Origin: Dicaeum eximium
Taxonomy: Eukaryota; Chordata; Aves; Passeriformes; Dicaeidae
DNA: 64,000 bases
Assembly: GCA_013396995.1 (NCBI GenBank)
Contig: VWZP01005656.1
Span: 296,908-360,907 of the forward strand
Reading direction: 5' to 3'
This document shows positions 10,276 through 21,754 of this stretch, piece after piece. Within the stretch, counting starts at the first letter, position 1. Every line of letters begins with the position of its first letter. The notes under the pieces were generated by a model, which worked only from the letters and a program-made list of their open reading frames with translations, ran no database searches and was not told where the DNA came from. A program made the position numbers and the translations under genes.

Positions 10276-13200
10276 TGGGTGTAGCCCCTGGAGGGCTTTG
10301 CCTGCCTGAAATGTGCCCGAAGGCCTTTCAATAATTATAACAGCTTTTTATTCCCTTAACTTTGTTTGGCCTCTGGTTTTAGGTAGCTCCAAAAGGCATC
10401 ACCTCTGTGAGGAAAAACCAGGCTGGGAAATTGCTCTTTACACCAGGTCTGGCTGGAAAACTTGTGGTCCAGTCTAGGAATGTGTTTGATCCTCCTGGCT
10501 TCAGTGGAAGGGTCTGAGGGTGGGAAAGGTGGGAATCATTGATCCTGGGGAATGGAGAGCACACAGAGCCTCACAGCCGTAGGAACACACAACCCAAACT
10601 CGGGATGAACATTTTCCTCAGTCAGGAACACACCCAGCCTCACAGTGCTGCTGCTTTCAGGCAGCCCTGGATAAAGCAGCACGGGTTGCATCCTCTGAAG
10701 GGGTGCTGGCAGTGTACCCCTGGGCTCTGTGCTGTCCCCAGGGGCTGCCAAGGCCACCTGTGCCTGCTGCAGCCCCAGCCAGCAGCCTGGAGTCACAGCA
10801 CGGAGCCACAGCCACCGGCTTTTCCTGACATTTGCCGTCTCCCTTGGTTTCAGTAATGAGATCCCTGGTTTTAAATGTCAGCTCTCACGAGGTGATGCTA
10901 TTGTATTTAGCTCTGTGCCCTTCTCCTGGTTCCAAAACACTTGGCAGAGTTACTATAAATAACCCAATAACAAGAGCCAAATAAGTGGTTCCAGAGCAAG
11001 GAGAGGAAGTTGGCGCTTGGAAACCAGGGAGAGCTCCAGGAAGGCTGGGGGGACAACTGGCCCTTCCCACAGCAGGGCCACAGGGACAAGGCTGCCCAGG
11101 GGGACAGGGACATCTGCTCTGTGGCCTGGGCAGATCTCTGAGCTGGAAGGGTGGCTCAGCCACAAGTTGGCATGGCCAGGCGCTTGTGTCCTTGGCCAAG
11201 AGCTCCAGTCTCTCCCAGCCCAGATGCCCCAGTAAAAGGGGGCAATTCCCTCTGCCACCCCTCCCTTTGGCTCAGCTCCTTGTTCCATGCTCCAGCCTGG
11301 AACCAGTGGGATTTCATCCTGGGGAGCTGCCTGGGCTCTGTCTGTACTCACTGGGACACCCACCCAGCTCATTCCTCTTGTCCTGCCACAGGTGTCACTT
11401 CCTAAACTGAGGTGAGAAAAATTCTGCACAGCAGAGCTGCCTCTAACTCTTCAATACTCACAGCCCCCAAATTATTTGGACCTCAGGGTGCTGTCAGCCA
11501 CCAGCATTTGCCTGGGCCACCATGTCCTTGTGCCAGCTGGATGTCACAGAGACCACCATGCAGATGTGTTGAGCACCAGCTGCATGTCCCTCCCTGGAGC
11601 CTCCTGGGCCAGCAGACCACAGCTGGGGAACCAGGTACCTGCACAGACATGGACAATGCTTTGTGAGACAGGAGAAGTCCCATAGGACATGCTCCATCCC
11701 ATGCTGGGCTTGTGTGCCACCCTGGCAGTGAGGCTCGGGGCCCTTTGGAGAGCCCACAAGCACTGATGTGGATTTTTGGTGCTGGCAGGAAGGGGTCAGC
11801 AATGGGATGTTGCCCTTCACTGGCAGAGGGGAAGCATTTTAATCTGGGGAGATGCATTTGCTGCTTTCTCTTGACTTCTTCAGTATACTGGGACCTGCAG
11901 CTGCTTTGGCTGGGGCAGCTCCCAGCTCTGACACTCTCAGCTCTCCTGTCTCAAGCTGAAACTGGGTGATGTTCCTGCCTCTGCAAAGGGGTTTGAGGTA
12001 TGAACCACAGGATGAGAGAGGTTCCATGGGTCCCTATTCCCTGAGAAGACTCCCAGGAAGAGCTCCAGGATGTTCCTGGGTTGTTTTGATTGTCCCCTTT
12101 GCAGAGGCAGCATAACTCTGAGCAGTTCAGCAGCAGCGTGAGCCGACCTGAGACTGGCTCAACAACAGGCCAGGGTGCACTGGAGACCCCTCCTTGATGG
12201 GCTCTGTTGTTGTTTCTTTGAGGGGAGCTAGGAATGAATATTAAAACATGGGCTCAGAGGCATTTCAGAGAGGGATGGCATTTACCTGCACCGTGCTATC
12301 ACAGAACAATTTATCTTTCATCACCAGGGCAAATCCCACCTGAGAACCTCCCACATTCTGACGTGTGTGAGCCCTTTAGGATGAGGAAGGATGAGTGACA
12401 CCACCCTTCCCAGGCTCCCAGGCAGGGTGAGACCTCAGGAAGAAACTGGAGAAGGCACAGAGCCTCCAGTAACCACCTCCAGCCCCTGGCTCACTGATTA
12501 ACAATAACCCAGGCTAATTAGCAATTACCCCTTGGCTCTGCTCATCCAACTCTCCAGCAGCAAGTCCCAGAGCAGATCCCAAGTAAAGGGAATGGCTTTA
12601 TCAATTAAGCTGTTCCTGGGGTTATTAATCATGGAACAGCTCTATCTGGGCCCTTTATGGCTGTCACTGCATCCCCCTGCACAACTAGGGCTGGGCTGGA
12701 ATACAAACCTCTCCTTCCAGAGCCCCTGGAAGAGAGGGGATTTCTCCATCAGCTGCAGAGTCAGACACAACTGCACTGCACAAACCAGCTCTGATGGTGC
12801 TGTCAGGCAGAAGGCCAGTGGGATACAGCCAGCTCACAAATATTAACCACTGCTTCTCACAGGCAGCTGAGGAGTGGCTTTTGGAACATTTGAGGAATTT
12901 TGCTCTGTTTTTCACTTGTATAAACCAATACAGCCTCAGGCTGGTGGTCTGTAAAACAAGGGGTGCAGCTCCCAGGTTAGAGAGAAGACTGGAAAATGGC
13001 TGAAGGGCTTCCTTGGATCCTGGAGTGGAAATTCTCCCTGTTACAGAACAGTAACAATTTCTACCAATTAAGAAGCAATTAAGGCACCTCCCATCAAGAG
13101 CACCTGGACTGTGGATGCTGCAGCAGGAGCAGCACTGCTGTTCCAGTCTGAGGGCATCAAACTTGCTGGGCTGAGCACATCAACGTGGCAAAGGAGCAGT

Positions 13201-14050
13201 TTTGCTGCAGGTTTCCTGACATACCTTCACAGGGTCGAAAAATCTCGACTATCCTTCACTTCACTTCCACACAGGGAAGCAGCAGAGCAGTGGGAATTGA
13301 CTGGGGATTTTTAGTGTCCATATCAGCTCTCATGCAGCAGATAACAGAATAAATGAATTGTGCACTGATTCAGTGCCTAGATATCAACAATTAAGTAGCT
13401 TGAGATCTACAGAAAAAGAGGGGCATCTAATAGGAGCATTGATTACTGACAGTGTGAGCCTTTAAATACTTTGTGCTGCTGCTAGCTGTGGAGCAAATCT
13501 ATCCAGTTCTCCACGTCTCATCTCCCTGGGCTGCTCTTTTTTTGTTGTTTATGTCTGTTCAGCAACAGAGACAACAGCCCACGCACGAGTACAGACAGCA
13601 AAGGGCTTGGCAGGTCGCCTCTGTGCAGCCACGTACAGCCCCTAGACCTGGGTCAGGCAGCAAAGCCTTGTCTCCCCCAGGCTGCTGAGATGTGGAGGAG
13701 CTTTCTGAGTCTCTAATGTGACATGAAACCACCAAATCTCCCTTCTCTCCCCAAGCTAATAAGAGGCAAGGAGGCAAAAGCACAGGTATTAATGCAGCAG
13801 GCTGACAAACACGCTGCTGACAGCAGTGGAATGGGAAAAATCGCAGAGGGAGCAGAATAATAACCCAGCCAGAGTTAATAATAAAAGCCTGAGAGCATTC
13901 ACATGGCTCTGGAGAATGGATGTGTCACTGGCTCCTTCCTGCCTGGGCTTGGGCACAGGGACACACTGGCTTTGGGGCTGTGTCAGCCTCCCTGCACCCT
14001 CTGGGCAGTGCCAGCTGCTGACAGACAAAGGCCAGCGTGGAATGGGGATA

Positions 14051-14123
14051 ATGGGATAGGGGGCCTTGGAATTAGCTGATCTTTAAAGCCCCTTCCAGCC
14101 CAAACCATTCCGTGGTTCTGTGG
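14051..14123 (+). mobile_element. CR1 LINE 3' tail
   Basis: Just the last ~70 bp: 'gctgatctttaaagcccctt', 'ccagcccaaaccattc', then 'gtggttctgtgg'. Strongly 5'-truncated. Confidence 0.8.
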
Positions 14124-14995
14124 TCCCAGCCAGGTCAGCACCCATGGATCTTTGCCCAGAGCTCAGTGCAGACAACAGTCACTGCAGAGATCCAGAAACC
14201 TCCAGTTTTCCTGTGTTTTTGGGCACCATTACTCCAGCTTTCTGTGGTGGCAGAGGCTCTGGAAGCTCCCTGAGGTGCTGTTTTTGCAGCATGCCCTGAG
14301 CTGTAAGCACAGCTCATCTCAAAAAAGAGCAGATTCTAACACAAGGTTTTGGGGCAGAGGTTTTGAGAGCTTCAGCTGAGTAAATACCCCAACACTGAGG
14401 GTAAACACTCTTTAACCAGAGTGATGCCCAGAGCAGCTCCCAATTAACCTTTTCCCTTGGTTATTCCAGCAGGCTCCAAGACACAACAGGAGTGACAGAG
14501 CAGCTCCGTGGACAGACCAGTGAGAACAGCACTTTAACCTGCCAGGGCAAATTTATAATTCAGTACCAGGATTAATAGCATGTATCACATTTAAAGTCCT
14601 TAATATATGTGGTCAGGCAGATTAGCAGATGAATATGAAATCAGTGCCCTAGCAGCAGGCACAAATTATTCAGGCACTGACTGTCCTACCCTGCAACAAG
14701 CAGCAGAGCCAGGGGCCTTTGGGTGCACCAGGAACATGGAGCACCCATAAATCTGTACCCAGCCCACATCCAGCACAAAGACACCCAGTCCTACAGGGCT
14801 GAACAGGGATAGGGAATGCCAGTGATTAGAATCGAGAGAGCTTTGTGTTTTCCAGAGCACTGTGAATTCCAGGGTCCAAACAGCACATCCCAGAGAACCA
14901 ACTCCCACATTTCACCCAAAGGATACACAGCTGCAGGGGGAGGCTCTGCCTTTTCCTGGGCTCACCTGAACTCTGCAGTGTCCAGAGGATGAGTT
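14124..14995. other. Unique sequence with an AT-rich block
   Basis: No gene seen. An AT-rich, non-repetitive block at about 14540-14680, with several TTAAT/ATTAG cores, is a possible non-coding element. Confidence 0.35.
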
Positions 14996-15130
14996 TGGTG
15001 ATGGAAATATCCAAGGCCAGGTTGGACAGGGCTTGGAACAATCTGGGATAGTGGAAGGTGTCCCTGCCCATGGCAGTGGAATGGGATGAGCTTTAAGATC
15101 CCTTCCAACCCAAACCATTCTGGGATTGTG
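14996..15130 (+). mobile_element. CR1 LINE 3' fragment
   Basis: 'ccaaggccaggttggacagg', 'gggatagtggaaggtgtccc', 'gatcccttccaacccaaacc', 'attctgggattgtg'. A truncated CR1 end. Confidence 0.9.
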
Positions 15131-15322
15131 CATTTTCTGACCTTACAGAGTTGGGGTGAGGATCCTTGCTGGGGGGGAAGGTGAGAAACTCCAAGGTGCT
15201 GCTGCACAGCCACAGCTCTGATCCCAGGCACTTCATGCAGTAACACTGGCTTAAGTGAACCTACCAAGGAAACAGCTCAGCTGGTGACAGATCAAGGAGC
15301 TCTAGCATGGAAGCACAGCCTG

Positions 15323-15671
15323 AAATCATGGAATCATGGACTGGAACAGGACCTTGAAACTCATCTCATTCTGCCTCTGCCATGGGCAGGGACACCTTCC
15401 ACTATCCCAGGTTGCTCCAAGCCCCATCTGACCTGGGCTTGGACACTTCAGGGATGGGGCAGCCACAGCTCACATGGAAGAATTTCTCCCCAAAATCTCA
15501 TCCCAGCCCCTGGCAGTTTGAAGCCATTTCCTCCTGCCCTGTCACTCCAGGCCCTTGTAAACTGTTCCTCTCCAGATTTCTTCTAGGTCCCCTTCAGGTA
15601 CTGGAAGGCCACAACGAGGTGACCCCAGAGCCTTCTCTTCTCCAGGCTGAACAACCTCGATCCTCTCAGCT
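15323..15671 (-). mobile_element. CR1 LINE 3' fragment
   Basis: Reverse-complement CR1: 'aatcatggaatcatggactg', 'gcagggacaccttccactat', 'ccaggttgctccaagcccc', then the upstream part 'aactggaagg'-like and 'ttctccaggctgaacaacct'. It lies tail-side towards the + strand copy at 14996-15130, so the two form a close inverted pair about 190 bp apart. Confidence 0.9.
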
Positions 15672-16010
15672 TTTAAAAGCACACAGCTCCTTCCTCCACC
15701 ACTTCACCTGTCTGCTTTTCCTCTTGAGCATCCAGCAGGTCGAGCTGTGCCAACAGCAGTGACCCTACAGCCTCTCCACTGAGCTCTGAGATCTCAGCAT
15801 TGGCTCAGGCTTGGCCCAAGTGCTTGTTTGTGCCCTGGGGCATGGCAGGAGGGAGATTTCCCCCCTTGAACAGCTTGCAGAGTCAGAACCATTTTGCACT
15901 TGAGTTTGATGTCAGAGCATGTCTCATACTCTCGGTTTTTTTCAACACTATATGTAATTCCTAGAAGAAAAAGATCCTTGAGAGCAAAGTGCCAAGAGAT
16001 TTTGAGAAGA
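15672..16010. other. Unique sequence, no gene seen
   Basis: Short spacer between two minus-strand CR1 copies. No exon or repeat recognised. Confidence 0.4.
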
Positions 16011-16345
16011 GATCACAGAATCCTCCAATTCTAGAGTCATTAAGTTTAGAAAAGACTTCTAAGATCAAGTCTAACCATTAACTCAGCACTGCCAAGCCCA
16101 GCACTAACCGTGTCCCCAAGTGCCGTATCCACACTGTTTTCAAGGCCTTTAAGGATGGTGACTCCACCACTGCCCTGACCACCCTCTCTGTGGAGGAATT
16201 TTCCATAGCATCCAACTGAAACCTCCCCTGGTACAGCTTGGGGCCATTTCCTCTTGTACTGTCCCTTTTCCCTGGGAGCAGAGCCCAACCCCCAATCCTG
16301 CTGCACACAGGGAGCTGCAGAAAGAGGGAATCCCTTCTCCTCCCC
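16011..16345 (-). mobile_element. CR1 LINE 3' fragment
   Basis: Starts with the tail 'gatcacagaatcctccaatt', then 'ctaaccgtgtccccaagtgc', 'gactccaccactgccctgac' and 'gggagcagagcccaaccccc'. Moderately diverged and 5'-truncated. Confidence 0.88.
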
Positions 16346-16485
16346 ATCTGCAGGTGTGTCAGGCCACGTTTCCAAGGTGAACACAGCCCTGCCTGCCTGC
16401 TAGGCAGGGCACACACCTTCCATGAAGGCACAGGGACCCACCTGCAGAGCCTCTCCTGATTCCAGCCCCTCGCAGGCACAGGGAG

Positions 16486-16522
16486 CAGCTCAGCTCAGCT
16501 CAGCTCAGCTCAGCTCAGCTCA
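16486..16522. repeat. (CAGCT)n pentanucleotide repeat
   Basis: About 7.4 uninterrupted units of CAGCT ending at an ambiguous base (N at 16523). The true length is uncertain because the assembly lost certainty exactly here. Confidence 0.95.
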
Positions 16523-16523
16523 N
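16523..16523. other. Ambiguous base / assembly joint
   Basis: A single N at the end of the CAGCT array, most likely a collapsed or joined microsatellite. Confidence 0.8.
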
Positions 16524-16851
16524 CTTAAAGCATCAAGGCTCCAGAGCATTTTGGCTGCTCCCTGGTGCAGCTGCACTGGGGGGATGCCGAGATCTCCCCC
16601 GCAGCCCCTGGGTGTGCCGAGCTGTGGGATCAGCTGCACTCCCCACACCTCTGGGATCTGCCCCACACACCTCAGGGGCCCTCAGCAATGAGCTGGGCTG
16701 GCAGGGATACCTACCACCACAACCTGCCCTCCACAACTTGTTCCCAGTGATGCCTATTGATTTTTGCCTTTTTAAAATTTTATATATTCCCTGTATTCTT
16801 TACATATATATTTGGAGCTCTGTAGCCTTATTGCATTCACAGCTAGTTTTA

Positions 16852-16926
16852 CCAGAAAGACAAAAAATATTCCAGAAAGACAAAATATTCCAGAAAGAAA
16901 ATATTCCCAAAAAGACAAAACATATT
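16852..16926. repeat. Short A-rich minisatellite
   Basis: Four degenerate units of 16-21 bp built on 'ccagaaagacaaaatatt'. The unit shrinks then grows as A runs change length, consistent with replication slippage. Confidence 0.75.
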
Positions 16927-16940
16927 CCAAAACCCCTGTC

Positions 16941-17543
16941 CTATCTTGGTTCTCCCTGGGAACCAAGGCCAAAAAACAGCTCTTCAGACACATTTTTATC
17001 AAGAAAGGTCAGTTCTATCTGAGGGGGGAAGGATTTAGAAGGGGCTTAGGCTGAGGGGAGAATTGCATCCCCACTTGTGCTCCTAATTGGTGCTTTTTGT
17101 CAGTGATGCTGATTTACCAAACTTCTAAATTTGTCTGCACCCCTGTGGGGATGGGCTTTTGTGGATATTTTTCCATAACTGCTCCTGAAAGTCTCCACTG
17201 AAGATCAGCTTTCACATTCCCTCCTACACCGATATTATCTCCAAAGTGTGTGTTGTTTCATTTACAGGTTGTTAAGGCATCACCAGGACAGGGCCAGCAT
17301 CCAGCCCAGGAGTGTCAGTGTGTCAGCAGGGCTGGGCTGGGGACAGCAAGGCTGCTTTTGTGTTCCAGTCACACAGGGGACAGAGCAGGCCTGGTGAAGG
17401 TGTAACACACCCACACACAGCAGGAACTGCTCTGGATGCCTAAGGATGCCTGGGGAGAGGCTCAGACCAGCCAGGGGAGCAGGAAGGGATCTGCCTATTG
17501 GAATAAATCTCACGAGACACCATTTTCTTCATGCAGGAAAAGG
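16941..17543. repeat. Duplicated segment, copy 1 (left of N)
   Basis: Matches 17545-18146. About seven differences are clustered in the first ~220 bp (one is a 1-bp indel near 17155); the remaining ~380 bp look identical by eye. Copy 1 stops abruptly inside the LTR that is complete only after copy 2. This pattern fits two overlapping contigs from different haplotypes placed side by side rather than a biological duplication. Confidence 0.9.
17496..17543 (-). mobile_element. Truncated LTR end inside duplicate copy 1
   Basis: The U5-side 48 bp of the same solo LTR found whole at 18099-18533, cut off at the N. The contig seems to have ended inside the LTR. Confidence 0.8.
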
Positions 17544-17544
17544 N
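17544..17544. other. Assembly joint (single N)
   Basis: The N lies exactly between the two ~603-bp copies, marking an unresolved contig overlap. Confidence 0.85.
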
Positions 17545-18146
17545 CTATCTTGGTTCTCCCTGGGAACCAAGGCCAAAAAACAGCTCTTCAGACACATTTT
17601 TATCAAGAAAGGTCAGTTCTATCTGAGGGGGGAAGGATTTAGAAGGGGCTTGGGCTGAGGGGAGAATTGCATCCCCACTTGTGCTCCTAATTGATGCTTT
17701 TTGCCAATGATGCTGATTTACCAAACTTATAAATTTGTCTGCACCCCTGTGGGGATGAGTTTTGTGGATATTTTTCCATAACTGCTCCTGAAAGTCTCCA
17801 CTGAAGATCAGCTTTCACATTCCCTCCTACACCGATATTATCTCCAAAGTGTGTGTTGTTTCATTTACAGGTTGTTAAGGCATCACCAGGACAGGGCCAG
17901 CATCCAGCCCAGGAGTGTCAGTGTGTCAGCAGGGCTGGGCTGGGGACAGCAAGGCTGCTTTTGTGTTCCAGTCACACAGGGGACAGAGCAGGCCTGGTGA
18001 AGGTGTAACACACCCACACACAGCAGGAACTGCTCTGGATGCCTAAGGATGCCTGGGGAGAGGCTCAGACCAGCCAGGGGAGCAGGAAGGGATCTGCCTA
18101 TTGGAATAAATCTCACGAGACACCATTTTCTTCATGCAGGAAAAGG
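17545..18146. repeat. Duplicated segment, copy 2 (right of N)
   Basis: Repeats 16941-17543 and then continues without interruption into the full solo LTR. It holds GC-rich unique sequence at 17880-18090. Confidence 0.9.
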
Positions 18147-18533
18147 CCCATTCTTTATTCACATAATGCATTTTTATACAGTTTTACAGACCTCGTGTGT
18201 GACCATCTCCAGTTGGTTAGTAGCTTTCTTGCCAATTACTTTATTGGTTAGTAAAAGGTATTTTACTTGTCCATCAAATCTCACTACTCTTAAATTGTTA
18301 ACCTATTTTCTTCACCACTTCTCATGGACTAGATTTCATGTTTATGCAGGTGCTAGTTGTTTTTCACCCAGGAACAGATTGTTATGTTAATGAACTGTTC
18401 ATACCAGGATTGCTTTCACATGGGAACTTGCAAAGTGCTAGTGCTAGTTTGACTTGGAAGGAATGACAGGTTAGCCAGAGAAGGCCTGCTTTTATGGGGC
18501 CTTTCTTTATAATTTTTCTACCTTACTGCAACA
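18099..18533 (-). mobile_element. Solo LTR of an endogenous retrovirus
   Basis: A 435-bp LTR on the minus strand. Its 5' end is TGTTGCAGTA (at 18533) and its 3' end TTCCAATA (at 18099); the terminal CA appears mutated to TA. Reverse-strand TATAAAAA lies at 18171-18178 and AATAAA at 18154-18159. Perfect 6-bp target-site duplications, TCTGCC at 18093-18098 and 18534-18539, fix both boundaries. A 6-bp duplication is typical of class II (ERVK-like) elements; the family name is not identified. No internal proviral sequence remains. Confidence 0.9.
18171..18178 (-). promoter_or_regulatory. TATA box of the minus-strand LTR
   Basis: Minus-strand TATAAAAA, 12-20 bp from the AATAAA at 18154-18159. This unusually tight spacing is known in some ERV LTRs where the R region is short. 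Confidence 0.5.
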
Positions 18534-18539
18534 TCTGCC

Positions 18540-20572
18540 TGCTCAAGCCCCCGCCTCACGCTTGGCACTGGGCAAAGGAGGAGCTGCCAGAGGAGTGACA
18601 GGTACCTCCCTGCTCCTCATCACCCCCAGGGCTTGTTCATACCTGTGAGGAGGAGTTTAATTAGGAACCACGAGGAAAAGCCCTTCTGTAGCACTGGGCT
18701 GCACACCTGAGCCTGTTGTGAGATGCTTTGGCAAAGATGCTCCATGGGGTGTAATCAGACTCCAAATTTCAGCCATCTGATCACTCCCAAAACTCATAAA
18801 ATTAAAGGACAGCTCACAGAGAAAGGTGAGAAATAATAAAGAGCAGCTGGGAGAAAAGATGTGTGTCTGTGTGGCCCTGAGGAGGATGTAACTGGCACTG
18901 ATGGGACATGAGGGATTGTCACTGGCTTTTGCAGGAGAGCGAAACGGGGCCACTTTGTCGGTGATCCCAGTTCCTGAGACTGATCCCACAGATTAAACAT
19001 CCCACAGATGAATTCCTAGAGTGGAGTAAGGGCTGTGTGAGTGTGCACCTGTGCTGCACACAGAGCCCTGTGCAGGCTGACACCACAGCAGGCTGTGCCT
19101 TCAGGACACGCTGTGTTTGCAGCTGGGACAGGGAGAGAGCAACGCCTGCTCCTGGTGGAGCCGTGGTGGGAAGGGCTGTGCAAAACAACCCAGCAGCTTC
19201 TGCTCCCCAGCTGCCCCAGGCTGAACACAAACAGAGTCCAGCAGGTCCCTTGTCACTGCAGAGCTAAAAGGCATTGAAAGAATGTGCAATTAGAAATAAT
19301 TTATTTTCTTTTTTTTGGTATATTTTTGACACCTGGCTACTTGCTTCTGCTCCAGGGGAAAGGAGGTGGAGCTGAGAAGGAGCTGGGCAGGTTCTGGTGG
19401 TCCCAGGGGCACTAGACATGGCCACTCTCTTCCAAAAGCAGAGGAGAGAAACTGCTGGTAAAAATCTGGGATTTCATCCTTCTTTCCTAATGCCCATCTG
19501 CAGCTTGAATGAAACCCAGCACTGCCTGTGCTCACAGGGACCTGCTCACCTGCACATCTCCCTTGTCAAGGGCATTGCCACAGGCTTTCATTCCTGCTAG
19601 GACTTCCAGTGGGTCCCACAAACATATTTTACTCCTTTGGATCTTCACAAAATGTTGCCTGTGAGTGCTGGCAGGAATTCAGCCTTTAGGGTGCACAGCC
19701 TTCACTGCAGAACTGGACACAGCCAGTCACAGATTGAATTATTCTTAATTGCTGTTGTTTGTTTCTTAGAATTATTTTTATTTTATTAGAATCTGCGTGA
19801 TTTTATCCACATCAGGTGGCTATGTGAGGGAGGTCTGGGTCCCTGCTAGCTGAGCCTGTGCAGACATAATTCAGAATTAACCTTGGTGCATCACAGCCCT
19901 ACCCTGGGGAACTTTAATGTCCCAAAGGGAGATCGAGGTCACCTTGTCTCCCCTCCACACCACAGACATCCCTGTGCTCCTGTCTGAACTGGGCTGCACC
20001 CCCAATTAACACATCCAGCTATTATTGTTCATTGCATGTGGTGGAGAAGCCTTCATTCATCATTTTAACGAGGATGTTCTTCGTTAAAAGAGCCCATATA
20101 GTTTATTTATAGCCAGGATGAGTTTATCCTGTGCTTTTAGCTTCAGATCCTACTGGACCTCTGGTGTTAAATCTCTCTGCCTTATTTTGGGACCACTCGT
20201 CCTTAACCTCCTCTTGGCTAAGTTTATCTGACTGAACTTTGGGAATTATTTGCCTGCCTGACTTTATCTCATTATCAAATCTCTGCTCTGGTGCATTCCT
20301 AAACATCTCCTCCTATTTAGGGGAACCCTCCATCGGTTGTGGCTCTTTCTGAACCCCTGTGGCTGGGACACTGCTGTGGGCCTTCCCTCCAGGGGCTGAT
20401 TCCCCTCACAGCTTCCATGTCTCGCTGCTTCCCACTGCAGCCTTTCTCCAGTGGCAACAGCTCCACATCCATCCCTGTGGCAATGCTCACAGTTCCCCAA
20501 ATAACCCAGCCTGCTTCCCAACACCAATAAGACCTCTCCATCAATTTTTTTGCTACCTAAAGCTTTAACAGA
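18540..20572. other. Unique sequence, no gene seen
   Basis: No recognised exon or transposon. AT-rich patches at about 19280-19320, 19735-19800 and 20010-20110. Confidence 0.4.
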
Positions 20573-20780
20573 CTCACAGAAAATCCTGAGCTGGGAGGGA
20601 CCCCCAGGATCAGCCAGCCCAGCCCCTGGCCCTGCACAGACACCCCAACAACCCCACCCTGTCCATCCCTGGCAGCGCTGTCCAAACGCTCCTGGAGCTC
20701 TGGCAGCCTCGGGGCCGTGCCCATTCCCTGGGGAGCCTGGGCAGTGCCAGCACCCTCTGGGGAAGAGCCTTTCCCTGATC
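20573..20780 (-). mobile_element. CR1 (second subfamily), 3' part of interrupted copy
   Basis: Reverse complement of the element type at 7771-8034, ending at 'cctttccctgatc'. The rest of the same copy resumes at 21224, so a younger CR1 has been inserted into it. Confidence 0.9.
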
Positions 20781-21223
20781 ACAGAATCACAGCATCACAA
20801 GGTTGGGAGAGACCTTCAGTATCATGGAGTCCAACCCAGCCCTAACACCTCAGCTAAACCCTGGCACTGAGTGCCACATCCAGGCTTTTTTTAAACACAT
20901 CCAGGGGTGGTGACTCCTCCCCGGGCAGAACATTCCAGAACGTGATCACTGTTTCCATGAAAAACTTTTTCCTAATGTCCAGCCTGTATTTCCCTTGGCA
21001 CAGCTTGAGGCTGTGTCCTCTGGTTCTGTCAGTGCTGCCTGGAGAAGGAGCCCAACCCCAGCTGGGCACAGGCACCTTTCAGGGATTGCAGAGAGTGATG
21101 AGGTCACCCCTGAGTCTCCTTTTCTGCAGGCTGAGCACCCCCAGCTCCCTCAGTGGTTCCTCACAGGGTTTGTGTTCCCAGCCCCTCACCAGCCTCGTTG
21201 CCTCCTCTGGACGCAGCCTGATC
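20781..21223 (-). mobile_element. CR1 LINE fragment nested in another CR1
   Basis: Starts with its 3' tail 'acagaatcacagcatcacaa', then 'gagaccttcagtatcatgg', 'gcacagcttgaggctgtgtc', 'ggtttgtgttcccagcccct'. TGATC sits at both junctions (20776-20780 and 21224-21228), consistent with a short target-site duplication or microhomology. Confidence 0.88.
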
Positions 21224-21395
21224 TGATCTCCAGCCTGACCCTCCCCTGGCACAGCTCCAGCCCTTCCCTGGCTCCTGTCCCTGTCACAGAGAGCAGAGAT
21301 TGGTGCCTGTTTTATATTTTGTCCTGGGTCATCAGTACAAATATTGAACAGCACAGAGCCCACATGACCATCCTTGCAGGACCTTGTTCCAGCAT
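21224..21395 (-). mobile_element. CR1 (second subfamily), 5' part of interrupted copy
   Basis: 'tgatctccagcctgaccctc' continues the element broken at 20780; compare the reverse complement of 7800-7835. It extends further upstream in the CR1 consensus ('cagtacaaatattgaacagc'). Confidence 0.85.
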
Positions 21396-21470
21396 CCCTC
21401 TGACCATGGGCAGGGATTCACAGCTCAGATTCATCACTGGGAAGGTTTAAAAATCCAGGGAGTGACAAAG

Positions 21471-21749
21471 GTCTGAGTGACAGGACAAGAGGGACTGGCT
21501 TTAAACTGAAAGAGAGGGGGTTTAGGTGGGATATTAGGATAAAAACTGTTCCCTGTGAGGGTGGGCAGGCCCTGGCACAGGTGCCCAGAGCAGCTGTGGC
21601 TGCCCCTGGATCCCTGAAGTGTCCAAGGCCAGGCTGGACAGGGCTTGGAGCAGCCTGGGATAGTGAAAGGTGTCCCTGCCCATGGCAAGGGGTGGAATGA
21701 GATGCTCTTGAATATCCCTCTCAACCCCAACCAGTCAGTGATTCCATGG
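21471..21749 (+). mobile_element. CR1 LINE 3' fragment
   Basis: 'ctgttccctgtgagggtggg', 'gcccagagcagctgtggctg', 'ccaaggccaggctggacagg', 'ccctctcaaccccaaccagt'. Opposite orientation to the nested pair just upstream. Confidence 0.92.
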
Positions 21750-21754
21750 CACTA

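Larger units (their letters stand above)
9281..14050. other. Long unique stretch, no gene seen
   Basis: Nearly 4.8 kb without CR1 or LTR wording. AT-rich blocks that could be regulatory occur at about 9590-9780, 10160-10270, 12480-12640, 13300-13470 and 13780-13890. GC-richer parts (10950-11400, 11470-11770) carry many short open frames with no recognisable domain. Confidence 0.4.

Noticed and set aside
16486..16522. Immunoglobulin switch region
   Set aside because: Only 37 bp of CAGCT and no immunoglobulin exon or other switch-like sequence nearby.
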